Source: Pseudomonas sp. MYb60 (lineage in GTDB: Bacteria > Pseudomonadota > Gammaproteobacteria > Pseudomonadales > Pseudomonadaceae). From it: a DNA stretch of 64,000 nt. Position numbers and translations under genes: made by a program. This document shows, in pieces, positions 1 to 8,892 of this stretch (its first letter is position 1; every line of letters begins with the position of its first letter). The notes beneath the pieces were generated by a model. That model saw only the letters and a program-made list of their open reading frames with translations, was not told the origin of the DNA and searched no databases. The stretch spans positions 496,001 through 560,000 of the forward strand of contig NZ_PCOZ01000002.1 in the NCBI RefSeq assembly GCF_002979555.1. Direction: 5' to 3'.

Positions 1-174
1 TTGATTTCCACCTCGGCGAACCCTCAAGGCCGGCCGGCGGCGCGCTCGCGGTTGCGGGTGGAACAGTATTTCCGTGGTCAGGTGGACTTGGTGGTAGGCA
101 GTGCGTTGGGTGGGCGCAGGAATCCGAGCCTGATCCGTGATCTTGCGACGGGTGAGGTGGTGCGGCCTTCATAA
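1..174 (+). CDS. tsaC: TsaC/YrdC threonylcarbamoyladenylate synthase, 3' end only
   Basis: Only the last 57 codons are in the window, open from base 1 to TAA at 172-174. The peptide begins with an [10 protein letters not shown] stretch, the Ser-Thr-Ser-Ala-Asn signature of the YrdC fold, and ends in [17 protein letters not shown], typical of the short Pseudomonas TsaC/RimN. In the family it makes threonylcarbamoyl-AMP from threonine, bicarbonate and ATP, for the t6A modification of ANN-decoding tRNAs in the cytoplasm. The following qor-hemF-aroE order supports the call. The start and N-terminal domain lie outside the window. Confidence 0.85.
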   Translation: MISTSANPQGRPAARSRLRVEQYFRGQVDLVVGSALGGRRNPSLIRDLATGEVVRPS

Positions 175-203
175 GACCGCACCACAGCTATCGCGGGGAA
201 GAC

Positions 204-241
204 CGCTCCCACAGGAGGAATGCATTCCAACGGTGGGAGCG
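204..241. repeat. Nested inverted repeat (REP-like hairpin) after tsaC
   Basis: CGCTCCCAC at 204-212 pairs with GTGGGAGCG at 233-241. The loop contains the perfect 12-base palindrome GGAATGCATTCC at 217-228. The outer arms resemble the GTGGGAG arms of the other REP hairpins in this window. It lies between the converging tsaC and qor genes and could help end transcription, but it has no T-run, so Rho-independent termination is not shown. Confidence 0.6.
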
Positions 242-274
242 CGCTTGCGTTACAGCCACTGCAACGCTAACGCC

Positions 275-1252
275 TTACGGCAGTAGAATGGTCGACCCCG
301 TCGTCCTGCGGCCCGACAACTCGGTCTGCGCTCTCGCCGCATCCGCCAGCGCAAACCGCTGGTTGATATCAATGCGCACTTTGCCGCTGTTGATCATCGA
401 GAACAGGTCATCCGCCATCGCCTGCAGGTTCTGCGGGTTGTTGGCGTAGGTGGCCAAGGTCGGGCGGGTGACGTACAGCGAGCCTTTCGCCGACAGAATC
501 CCCAGGTTCACCCCATCCACTGCGCCCGACGCATTGCCGAAACTCACCACCAACCCGCGCGGCGCCACGCTGTCCAGTGAGGTCAGCCAGGTATCCTTGC
601 CGACACCGTCGTACACCACTGGTACCTTTTTGCCGTCGGTCAATTCCAGCACGCGCTGTGCGACATTTTCCTTGCTGTAGTCGATGGTTTCCCAGGCACC
701 GAGGGATTTGGCCAGGGCGGCCTTTTCGGCCGAGCTCACTGTACCGATCAGCTTCACACCGAGGGCTTTGGCCCATTGGCAGGCCAGGGAGCCCACGCCA
801 CCGGCAGCGGCGTGGAACAGGATGGTTTCGCCGCCCTTCAATTCATAGGTCTGGCGCAGCAGGTATTGCACGGTCAGGCCCTTGAGCATGGCACCGGCGG
901 CTTGCTCGAAACTGATCTCGTCCGGCAAGTGCACCAGGTTGGCGGCGGGTAGCACGTGCAACTGGCTGTAAGCCCCCAGCGGGCCACTGCCGTAGGCCAC
1001 ACGGTCGCCGACCTTGAACTGGGTGACTTCGCTGCCCACCGCATCAACCACGCCCGCGCCTTCCGCACCCAGCCCCGACGGCAAGGCGGGCGGTGCGTAC
1101 AGGCCGCTGCGGAAATAGGTGTCGATGAAGTTCAGGCCAATGGCCTCGTTGCGCACGCGCACTTGCTGCGGGCCCGGCTCTGCCGGTGTGTAGTCCACAT
1201 ACTCAAGCACTTCGGGGCCGCCATGGGCGCTGAACTGGATACGTTTTGCCAT
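275..1252 (-). CDS. qor: NADPH:quinone oxidoreductase, zeta-crystallin type
   Basis: A 325-residue medium-chain dehydrogenase/reductase of the zinc-free quinone reductase group. The N-terminal GroES-like part begins MAKRIQF. The nucleotide-binding Rossmann motif AAAGGVG is at residues 148-154, and the catalytic-zinc cysteines of alcohol dehydrogenases are absent. Length matches E. coli Qor (about 327). It is expected to reduce quinones with NADPH in the cytoplasm. It is transcribed divergently from hemF, with 150 bases between the two starts. The physiological substrate cannot be read from sequence. Confidence 0.9.
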   Translation of the reverse strand: MAKRIQFSAHGGPEVLEYVDYTPAEPGPQQVRVRNEAIGLNFIDTYFRSGLYAPPALPSGLGAEGAGVVDAVGSEVTQFKVGDRVAYGSGPLGAYSQLHVLPAANLVHLPDEISFEQAAGAMLKGLTVQYLLRQTYELKGGETILFHAAAGGVGSLACQWAKALGVKLIGTVSSAEKAALAKSLGAWETIDYSKENVAQRVLELTDGKKVPVVYDGVGKDTWLTSLDSVAPRGLVVSFGNASGAVDGVNLGILSAKGSLYVTRPTLATYANNPQNLQAMADDLFSMINSGKVRIDINQRFALADAARAQTELSGRRTTGSTILLP

Positions 1253-1294
1253 CTGCCTTCTCCTCAGGTCGGGCCTGCCAAGGTCCTCCTAAGC

Positions 1295-1308
1295 TTGATC
1301 TTCGTCAA
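1295..1308. promoter_or_regulatory. Candidate Anr/Dnr (FNR-type) box upstream of hemF
   Basis: TTGAT-CTTC-GTCAA matches the FNR/Anr consensus TTGAT-N4-ATCAA at 9 of 10 defined bases. It is centred about 100 bases before the hemF start and 50 bases before the divergent qor start. hemF of P. aeruginosa is known to be controlled by Anr and Dnr, so a functional site is plausible. Which promoter it serves is not shown. Confidence 0.6.
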
Positions 1309-1378
1309 CTGCGAAGCACCGGGGTGCAGTGGTATCCTGTGCGCCCATTTGCCGCCGACGCCCACCGGCCTCGTGTAG

Positions 1379-2334
<956 letters not shown>

Positions 2335-2335
<1 letters not shown>

Positions 2336-3153
2336 TGGACCGTTATGTCGTCTTCGGCAACCCCATCGGCCACAGCAAGTCGCCGCTGATCCACCGGATG
2401 TTCGCCGAGCAGACCGGCGAGCAACTGGACTACAGCACCTTCCTCGCCCCGCTGGAGGATTTTACCGGCTGTGCCCGTGAGTTCTTTCAACACGGCCGTG
2501 GCGCCAATGTCACCGTGCCCTTCAAGGAAGACGCCTTCCGCCTAGCCAACAGCCTTACCCCACGCGCCGAGCGCGCGGGTGCGGTGAACACCTTGAGCAA
2601 GCTCGCTGATGGCAGCCTGCTGGGGGATAACACCGATGGCGCTGGCCTGGTGCGCGATCTCACGGTCAACGCCGGGTTGAGCCTGCAAGGCAAGCGCATC
2701 CTGCTGCTGGGCGCAGGTGGCGCGGTGCGTGGCGCGCTGGAGCCGTTGCTGGCGGAAAGGCCGGCCTCGCTGATCATCGCCAACCGCACCGTGGAAAAAG
2801 CCGAGCGGCTCGCCGAGTTGTTCGACGACCTCGGGCCGGTGTCTGCCAGCGGCTTCGACTGGCTGCGTGAGCCGGTGGACGTGATCATCAACGCCACCTC
2901 CGCCAGCCTGTCAGGCGATGTACCGCCGATTGCCGGCAGCCTGATCGAACCGGGCAGGACGTTTTGCTACGACATGATGTATGCCAAGGCGCCGACGGCG
3001 TTCTGCCGCTGGGCAACCGAACAGGGCGCATCCGTGGCGATGGATGGATTGGGCATGCTGGTCGAGCAGGCGGCGGAAGCGTTCTTCCTGTGGCGTGGGG
3101 TGCGCCCGGAGTCGGCGCCGGTGTTGGCCGAACTGCGTCGCCAACTGATCTGA
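2335..3153 (+). CDS. aroE: Shikimate dehydrogenase (NADP+)
   Basis: 272 residues, the normal length. It reduces 3-dehydroshikimate to shikimate with NADPH in the aromatic amino acid pathway. Visible features are the shikimate-binding SKS at residues 14-16, catalytic Lys64 in NVTVPFK, and the NADP-binding [10 protein letters not shown] loop near residue 126. The C-terminal Gln-rich helix ([12 protein letters not shown]) is also present. The ATG overlaps the hemF stop by one base. A GC-rich hairpin follows at 3167-3191. Confidence 0.97.
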
Positions 3154-3166
3154 CACACATCCAACG

Positions 3167-3191
3167 GTGGGAGGGCCTTGCCCCCTCCCAC
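3167..3191. terminator. REP-like hairpin between converging aroE and sulP
   Basis: GTGGGAGGG at 3167-3175 pairs with CCCTCCCAC at 3183-3191 around a short loop, 13 bases after the aroE stop. The stem carries the REP arm sequence common in this window. TTTT follows a few bases later, so it may act as a bidirectional terminator for aroE and the opposing transporter gene. Confidence 0.55.
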
Positions 3192-3206
3192 AGTTTTAAC
3201 CGCATT

Positions 3207-4775
3207 TCAGTCTTCGAAATGGAGGGGGCAGTTGTCAGGTCCTTCCAGCTTTTTCAGCTCATCAACAACGTGCGGCCTGGCCCGCCGCAACGTCAAGCTC
3301 CTCCCTAACCCCCGCAATCTGCGCGCCTCCTGGTGCAGCATCTCTACCCCTGAATAGTCGATAAAGTTGATCTGCTGCGCTTCGATCACCACGCGCTCGC
3401 CCTGCAGCCGTTGCAGGCGCACCTGCAGGTAATGGCTGGCACCGAAGAAGATCGACCCGCCCACCCGCAGCACATCCTCGTCGCCATCTCGCCAATGCTG
3501 CACCCGCGGCTGCGATGTGCGCTTGAGGTAGAAAAACAGCGACGCCAGCACCCCTGCATAGATCGCCGTCTGCAACTCCAATAGCAGGGTGGCAACGCAC
3601 GTCAGCGCCATCACCAGGAATTCGGCGCGGCTGACCCGGAACAACGCGCGAATGCCGCGACGGTCCACCAACCCCCAACTGATCAGCAGGATGCTCGCGG
3701 CCATGCTGGGGATCGGGATGTGGGCGATCAACGCCGCGCCAAACAGTGCAAACAGCGCCACCCACAGCGCCGAGAATACCCCGGCCAACGGTGAGCAGGC
3801 GCCCGCTTCGTAGCTGAGACCGGAGCGGGTAAAGGAACCGGCTGACAGGTAACCGGAGAAAAATCCGCCGACGATATTGGATAAGCCCTGCGCGCGAACT
3901 TCCTGGTTGGCGTCCAGCAGTTGCTGCGAGCGGGCCGACAGCGAGCGGGCAATCGACAGGCTGGTCACCAGGCCCAGCATGCCCACCGCAACCGCACTGG
4001 GCAGCAGGCGCAGGATCATGTCCAAGTCCAACGGCAGCGGGCTGAACGGCGGCAACTTGCCGACAAACGAACTGACCAGCGCCACATGCCCGAACATCGC
4101 CGGCCACAGCCAGGCCGCCAGGCTGCCCAGCGCGAGGGCGATCAACAGGGTCGGCCAACGCGGGACGAGGTATTTAAGCAGCGCGCCTATCAGCAACGTA
4201 CCCAGCCCGAGGGCGAGGGAGGCGTGGTCCCATTCACCGGCGTGGTCGGCAAGGGCCAGCAAACTCTTGATCGCCGTGGCCTGGCTGGGCAGGTCCAACC
4301 CCAGCAGGTTAGGCACTTGCCCCAACGCGATCACCACGGCGGCGCCCAGGGTGAAGCCCAGCACCACCGAATGGGAGACGAAATTCACCAGCGCGCCGAA
4401 GCGCAGCATGCCCAGCAACCACTGGAAAACACCCGCAAGGAAGGTGAGTAAGAGGATCAGGGTGATGTAGTCCTGTGAACCCGGTACAGCCAGTGGGCTG
4501 ACACTGGCGTACAGCACGATGGAAATTGCCGCCGTAGGACCGCAGATCAGGTGCCACGATGAGCCCCACAGGCAGGCGATCAGCACAGGGATAATCGCAG
4601 CGTACAGCCCGTACTCGGGTGGGAGACCGGCGATCAGCGCGTAGGCAATGGATTGCGGCAACGCCAGAACAGCGCCGCTTAGGCCGACGATTGCATCGCG
4701 CCCGACGCTGGCGCGGGTTTGGCGCGGGAGCCAGTTGAGAAAGGGGAAAAGTGTGTGGCGGTTGGGCCGGGGCAT
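3207..4775 (-). CDS. SulP-family anion transporter with STAS domain
   Basis: 522 residues. The N-terminal region holds a typical SulP membrane domain of many helices, beginning with the conserved GLSGAVLALPQSIAYALIAGLPPEYGLYA segment (residues about 30-58). The C-terminal STAS domain begins near residue 420 and includes INFIDYSGVEML. SulP proteins move sulfate, bicarbonate or other anions across the inner membrane. It lies on the same strand after choX and betC, so sulfate released from choline sulfate, or choline sulfate itself, is an inferred substrate. Transport direction and substrate cannot be read from sequence. Confidence 0.85.
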   Translation of the reverse strand: MPRPNRHTLFPFLNWLPRQTRASVGRDAIVGLSGAVLALPQSIAYALIAGLPPEYGLYAAIIPVLIACLWGSSWHLICGPTAAISIVLYASVSPLAVPGSQDYITLILLLTFLAGVFQWLLGMLRFGALVNFVSHSVVLGFTLGAAVVIALGQVPNLLGLDLPSQATAIKSLLALADHAGEWDHASLALGLGTLLIGALLKYLVPRWPTLLIALALGSLAAWLWPAMFGHVALVSSFVGKLPPFSPLPLDLDMILRLLPSAVAVGMLGLVTSLSIARSLSARSQQLLDANQEVRAQGLSNIVGGFFSGYLSAGSFTRSGLSYEAGACSPLAGVFSALWVALFALFGAALIAHIPIPSMAASILLISWGLVDRRGIRALFRVSRAEFLVMALTCVATLLLELQTAIYAGVLASLFFYLKRTSQPRVQHWRDGDEDVLRVGGSIFFGASHYLQVRLQRLQGERVVIEAQQINFIDYSGVEMLHQEARRLRGLGRSLTLRRARPHVVDELKKLEGPDNCPLHFED

Positions 4776-4827
4776 CAGGGTCTCGGTTTGAAGGTTTGCC
4801 GCAGAATATCAGTACATACAGAACACT

Positions 4828-4914
4828 GTGGGAGGGGGCTTGGCCCCGTTTGCAGTCTGCCAGCTATCAATAGGTTGGCTGACACACCGCTATCGGGGGC
4901 AAGCCCCCTCCCAC
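4828..4914. repeat. REP pair (REPIN-like), degenerate left arm
   Basis: GTGGGAGGGGGCTTG begins at 4828 and its reverse complement CAAGCCCCCTCCCAC ends at 4914. The two inverted REP units are separated by about 57 bases. The left unit has diverged (TGGCCCCG in place of TGCCCCCGAT). It sits between choX and the SulP gene, on the transcribed strand of both. Confidence 0.75.
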
Positions 4915-4933
4915 ATTTGGATTGCATCACGCC

Positions 4934-5848
4934 TTAGAGTTTGGCTTTTACGGCGGGCAGTGCGTCCTTGCCATCCAAGGTTTTCACGCCCTCGAGCCAC
5001 TTATCCAACACCGCCGGGTTCGCCTTGATCCACGCCTTCGCCGCCTCGGCATTGCTGACCTTGTTGTTGGCCGCCTCGGCCATGATTGCGTTCTCCATTT
5101 CCTGGGTGAAACTCAGGTTGGTCAGCAGTTTCCCGACGTTCGGGCAGGCCTGTGCATAACCTTTGCGGGTCAGGGTGTAGACGCTGCCCGTGTCACCGAA
5201 GTACTTCTCGCCACCCTTGAGGTAGCGCATTTTCAACTGCACGTTCATCGGGTGCGGGGTCCAGCCGAGGAAGGTCACGAACTTCTGTTTCTTAACCGCG
5301 CGGGACACTTCGGCGAGCATCGCCTGTTCGCTGGACTCCACCAGTTTCCACTGGCCGAGATCGAAGTCGTTCTTCTTGATGATCTCCTGCAACGAGATAT
5401 TCGCCGGCGCCCCGGAGCCGATGCCGTAGATCTTCTTGTCGAATTTATCGGCAAATGCGTTCAGGTCGGCGAAGTCATGCACCCCGGCGTCCCACACGTA
5501 GTCCGGCACCGCGAGGGTGAACTCGGTGCCGTCGAGGTTCTTGGCCAATTGCACCACATCGCCATTGGCCACGAACTTGTCGTAGAACCCCTGCTGCGCC
5601 GGCATCCAGTTGCCCATGAACACATCCACCTGGCCGTCCTTGAGCCCGCCAAACGTGATCGGCACCGCCAGGGTGTCGACCTTGGCCTTGTAGCCCATGC
5701 CCGTCAGCAGAAAACCGGTGATGGCATTGGTCGCGGCGATATCGCTCCAGCCGGGGTCAGCCATCTTTACCGTCTCACAACTGGCGTCTGCGTAAACATT
5801 GGCGCTACCCAGCGCCAGGATGCCCAGCACCACAGTCAACTTTTGCAT
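4934..5848 (-). CDS. choX: Choline ABC transporter periplasmic binding protein, ChoX type
   Basis: 304 residues with a cleavable signal peptide (MQKLTVVLGILALGSANVYA) and an OpuAC-type substrate-binding fold. The segments MADPGWSDIAATNA near the start and DVFMGNWMPAQQGFYDK in the first lobe are characteristic of ChoX. It should bind choline, and perhaps acetylcholine, in the periplasm. The start lies 18 bases after betC on the same strand. The usual permease and ATPase partners (choW, choV) are not next to it, so it would need a transporter encoded elsewhere. Confidence 0.85.
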   Translation of the reverse strand: MQKLTVVLGILALGSANVYADASCETVKMADPGWSDIAATNAITGFLLTGMGYKAKVDTLAVPITFGGLKDGQVDVFMGNWMPAQQGFYDKFVANGDVVQLAKNLDGTEFTLAVPDYVWDAGVHDFADLNAFADKFDKKIYGIGSGAPANISLQEIIKKNDFDLGQWKLVESSEQAMLAEVSRAVKKQKFVTFLGWTPHPMNVQLKMRYLKGGEKYFGDTGSVYTLTRKGYAQACPNVGKLLTNLSFTQEMENAIMAEAANNKVSNAEAAKAWIKANPAVLDKWLEGVKTLDGKDALPAVKAKL

Positions 5849-5866
5849 GGCCTTCCCTCTGTCTAT

Positions 5867-7381
5867 TTATTGGTTTTGGCAGGGTTGTGGATAACGTGCC
5901 TTGCGCTCCAGGTCGTCGAGGTCGATATGGTTGCGCATGTACTGCTGACTGGCGTCCACCCGTGGCTGGTGATCCCAGCTCTTCAGTTTGCCTTGGGTCA
6001 ATGCTTCGAACACCAGGCGACGACGGCGTTGGCTGGCGAGCACCTGTTGGTGGATCGCCGGGATGTCCCATTTGGCCCGCGCCTCACTCAAGAACGCCTC
6101 GAACAGTGGCCGGTGTTCCGGTGACTGGCTGAGGTTCTCCCGCTCGTGCGGGTCGTTGTGCACATCGAACAGTAGACAAGGGTCGTCTTCGCTGTAGATG
6201 AATTTGTAGGCGCCCCGGCGAATCATCATCAGCGGGCTGATGGTGCCTTCGGCCATGTACTCGCCAAACACTTCGTCGTGCCCGCCCTGCCCTTGCAAGT
6301 GCGGGACCAGCGAGCGGCCGTCCAGCGGCAGGCGCGGGTCCAGCTCGCCGCCGGCCAGTTCCACCAGGGTGGGTAGCAGGTCGGCGGTGGACACGGCCTT
6401 GCCCACCCGTCCCGCTGCAAACTGCCCTGGTGCACTGACCAGCAGCGGCACACGGGCGGACATTTCAAACCAGTGCATTTTGTACCAGAGGCCACGCTCG
6501 CCGAGCATGTCGCCGTGGTCGCCGGAGAATACGATGATGGTGTCGTCGGCCAGGCCGGTGTCTTCCAGGGTCTGCAGCAGTTTTCCGACATTGCTGTCGA
6601 TGTAGCTGCACGCACCGAAATAGGCCCGGCGCGCATCGCGGATCTTGTTCACGGGCAGCGGTTTGTCCCACAGGTCATAGACCTTGAGCAGGCGCTGGGA
6701 GTGCGGGTCGAGATCCTCTTGTGCAGGCGTCGTAGGCAAAGGGATATCGGCATCGTCGTACAGGTCCCAGAACGGCTTGGGAATGGTGTACGGGTCGTGG
6801 GGATGGGTCATCGACACGGTCAGGCAGAACGGCTGGTCGCCGTCCTCGCGGATATGGTCGAACAGATATTGCTGGGCCTTGAAGACCACCTCTTCGTCGA
6901 AATCCAGCTGGTTGGTGCGCACGCACGGGCCGGCTTGCAACACTGAGGACATGTTGTGAAACCAGCTGGGGCGGACGTCCGGCTCATCCCAGTTCACCGC
7001 CCAGCCGTAGTCGGCGGGGTAGATGTCGCTGGTCAGGCGTTCTTCGTAGCCGTGCAGTTGATCGGGGCCGCAGAAGTGCATCTTGCCCGACAGTGCAGTG
7101 CGGTAGCCGAGGCGCCGCAGGTAGTGGGCATAGGTCGGCACATCGGCGGGGAAGTCGGCGGCATTGTCGTAGGCGCCGATCTTGCTCGGCAACTGGCCAC
7201 TCACCAACGTGAAACGTGAGGGCGCACACAACGGGCTGTTGCAGTAGGCAGCGTCGAACACCACGCCTTGTTCGGCGAGGCGGCTCAGGTTCGGCAGTTT
7301 GATAGGCGAAGAACCGTAGAACGGAAGCAACGGTGCGGCCATTTGATCGGCCATGATGAAAAGAATGTTCTTGCGCTTCAT
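5867..7381 (-). CDS. betC: Choline-sulfatase
   Basis: 504 residues from the ATG at 7381 (MKRKNILFIMADQ); an ATG six codons upstream is less likely. It hydrolyses choline-O-sulfate to choline and sulfate, feeding glycine betaine synthesis. The type I sulfatase signature is CAPSR at residues 52-56, where Cys52 would become formylglycine. The metal-binding Asp of IMADQ and the later GDHGDMLGERG segment are also present. The C-terminal choline-sulfatase extension ends near YPQPCQNQ. It is divergent from the LysR regulator and followed by choX and sulP. No formylglycine-generating enzyme is in the window. Confidence 0.95.
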   Translation of the reverse strand: MKRKNILFIMADQMAAPLLPFYGSSPIKLPNLSRLAEQGVVFDAAYCNSPLCAPSRFTLVSGQLPSKIGAYDNAADFPADVPTYAHYLRRLGYRTALSGKMHFCGPDQLHGYEERLTSDIYPADYGWAVNWDEPDVRPSWFHNMSSVLQAGPCVRTNQLDFDEEVVFKAQQYLFDHIREDGDQPFCLTVSMTHPHDPYTIPKPFWDLYDDADIPLPTTPAQEDLDPHSQRLLKVYDLWDKPLPVNKIRDARRAYFGACSYIDSNVGKLLQTLEDTGLADDTIIVFSGDHGDMLGERGLWYKMHWFEMSARVPLLVSAPGQFAAGRVGKAVSTADLLPTLVELAGGELDPRLPLDGRSLVPHLQGQGGHDEVFGEYMAEGTISPLMMIRRGAYKFIYSEDDPCLLFDVHNDPHERENLSQSPEHRPLFEAFLSEARAKWDIPAIHQQVLASQRRRRLVFEALTQGKLKSWDHQPRVDASQQYMRNHIDLDDLERKARYPQPCQNQ

Positions 7382-7471
7382 GGGTTCTCGGCATTCCATA
7401 GGCGGTGTTTATGCGAATGAGCATGCAGCCCATGAAAATTGGGGTAAAGCCCATGTAACGCAATGTCTAGG

Positions 7472-7486
7472 ATAAGCACAGCTTAT
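7472..7486. promoter_or_regulatory. Perfect palindrome over the LysR gene start, candidate LTTR box
   Basis: ATAAGC-ACA-GCTTAT is a perfect 6-3-6 palindrome that contains the T-N11-A pattern of LysR-type operators (T7473, A7485). Its right arm overlaps the ATG at 7485-7487, so binding there would block the regulator's own translation-start region. A second inverted pair, ATGC at 7411-7414 and GCAT at 7421-7424, lies nearer betC. Both are candidates for the choline-sulfate regulator. Confidence 0.55.
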
Positions 7487-8435
7487 GTATGAAGCCCTCG
7501 GTGACCTGTCCCTCGACCTGCTGCGCGCGTTTGAAGCCGCCGCACGTCATCGCAGCTTTACCGCTGCGGCGATGGAGCTGGGCACCACTCAGCCGGCCAT
7601 CAGCCAGCAGATCAAGCGCCTTGAAGAACGACTGGTGATCCGGCTGTTTGATCGCATCTACCGTGGCATCGAGCTGACGGACGCCGGCGCGCTGCTGTTC
7701 GAGCATGTGCAAGGCGGGTTGCAGGGTATCAACCAGGGGTTGGGCCTGATCACCCAACAGGACCAGCACGAAGTGCTGCAAGTGGCCACCGACTTCGCCT
7801 TCGCCGCTTATTGGCTCATGCCGCGCTTGCACCGGTTCCACCAGGCCAACCCCCAGGTGGACGTCAGCCTGGTGACCAGCGAGCGCAATCACGCCACCCT
7901 GCGCAGCGACATTGACGTGGCAGTGCTGTTTGGCGACGGCCGTTTCAAACAGGGTGAAAGCCTGTGGTTGTTCAATGAGGAAGTGTTTCCCGTGTGCAGT
8001 CCACTGTGGCTCAAGGCGCAGCCCACGCCATTGACTGTACAAAATCTGCACGATTTCCCGTTGCTGCACCTGCGCCAGGAAAACAACAGCCAGTGGTTCG
8101 ACTGGAGCGGTGTGTTCCGTGAGCTGGGCATCAGCGCTGCGCCGACACCCGGGCAGTTGCGCTTTGACAACTACACGTTGCTGATCCAGGCCGCGATTGC
8201 CGGCCAGGGCGTGGCCATCGGCTGGCGCCACCTGGTGGATAACTTGCTGGAGCAGGGCTGGTTGTGCCGACCGTTCAACGACACGGTGACCTCGCGTTTC
8301 GGCTATTACGTGGTGCAGCCCCAGCGCAAACGCCGGGGGCAACTGGTGGAGCGCTTTGTCGACTGGCTGGTGGCCGAGCAGGCCAGCAGTGCGCAGTCGC
8401 TGACCGGGCTGGCCCTGCCCTCGATTGCGGTCTAG
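7485..8435 (+). CDS. LysR-family choline sulfate utilisation regulator
   Basis: 316 residues. The N-terminal winged helix-turn-helix begins near residue 6 (LLRAFEAAARHRSFTAAAMELGTTQPAISQQ region). A periplasmic-binding-like effector domain starts near residue 95. The arrangement, divergent from betC by about 100 bases, is the one found for the choline-sulfate regulator family. Choline sulfate or choline is the inferred coinducer. An in-phase palindrome covers its start codon, which suggests autoregulation. Confidence 0.85.
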   Translation: MYEALGDLSLDLLRAFEAAARHRSFTAAAMELGTTQPAISQQIKRLEERLVIRLFDRIYRGIELTDAGALLFEHVQGGLQGINQGLGLITQQDQHEVLQVATDFAFAAYWLMPRLHRFHQANPQVDVSLVTSERNHATLRSDIDVAVLFGDGRFKQGESLWLFNEEVFPVCSPLWLKAQPTPLTVQNLHDFPLLHLRQENNSQWFDWSGVFRELGISAAPTPGQLRFDNYTLLIQAAIAGQGVAIGWRHLVDNLLEQGWLCRPFNDTVTSRFGYYVVQPQRKRRGQLVERFVDWLVAEQASSAQSLTGLALPSIAV

Positions 8436-8466
8436 GATTTGGCGCACATCGAATCCGGAGTGCGAC

Positions 8467-8796
8467 ATGCAACGTATCAAGGGCTATCACGCCCATATCT
8501 ACTTCGACGCCAGCACCCTCGACCAGGCGCGCACCCTGTGTGAGGACGCGGCGAAACTCTTCCCCCTGCGCATGGGCCGTGTCCACGAAAAACCGGTGGG
8601 TCCGCACCCGGACTGGAGCTGCCAATTGGCGTTCGACGCCGAATACATCGGCGTGGTGCTGCCGTGGCTGGTGATCCATCGCAACGGTCTGGTGGTGTTC
8701 CTGCATCCCAATACCGGCGATGACCTCAAGGACCACACCGACTACGCCATCTGGATGGGCGCCATGCGGCCGTTGAACCTGTCGGTATTTTCCTAA
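8467..8796 (+). CDS. DOPA 4,5-dioxygenase family protein
   Basis: 109 residues from ATG 8467, preceded by GGAG at 8457-8460. The sequence GYHAHIYFDA near the start, the central RVHEKPVGPHPDWS and the later IHRNGLVVFLHPNTGDD are the His-rich signatures of the small DOPA 4,5-dioxygenase (DOPA-dioxygenase-like) family. Eukaryotic members cleave DOPA extradiolically. Bacterial homologues are widespread and their true substrate is mostly unknown. It follows the LysR gene by 31 bases on the same strand, so it could be co-transcribed with it. No functional link to choline sulfate is evident. Confidence 0.8.
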   Translation: MQRIKGYHAHIYFDASTLDQARTLCEDAAKLFPLRMGRVHEKPVGPHPDWSCQLAFDAEYIGVVLPWLVIHRNGLVVFLHPNTGDDLKDHTDYAIWMGAMRPLNLSVFS

Positions 8797-8801
8797 AGTG
8801 C

Positions 8802-8818
8802 ATCCCTAAATATGGGAT
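8802..8818. promoter_or_regulatory. Candidate operator upstream of the dgo operon
   Basis: ATCCC-N7-GGGAT forms a 17-base interrupted palindrome in an AT-rich stretch 75 to 90 bases before dgoK. The AT-rich TATTTATATATTGAGAC follows and could hold the promoter. Galactonate operons are normally controlled by a GntR-type repressor (DgoR), which is not encoded nearby. The assignment is inferred from position and symmetry only. Confidence 0.35.
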
Positions 8819-8892
8819 TGATATTTATATATTGAGACTTGCTCGCCCGTAGGTTTATATTCGCCGCATCCGCTCAAAACTCAGGTGAAGCG

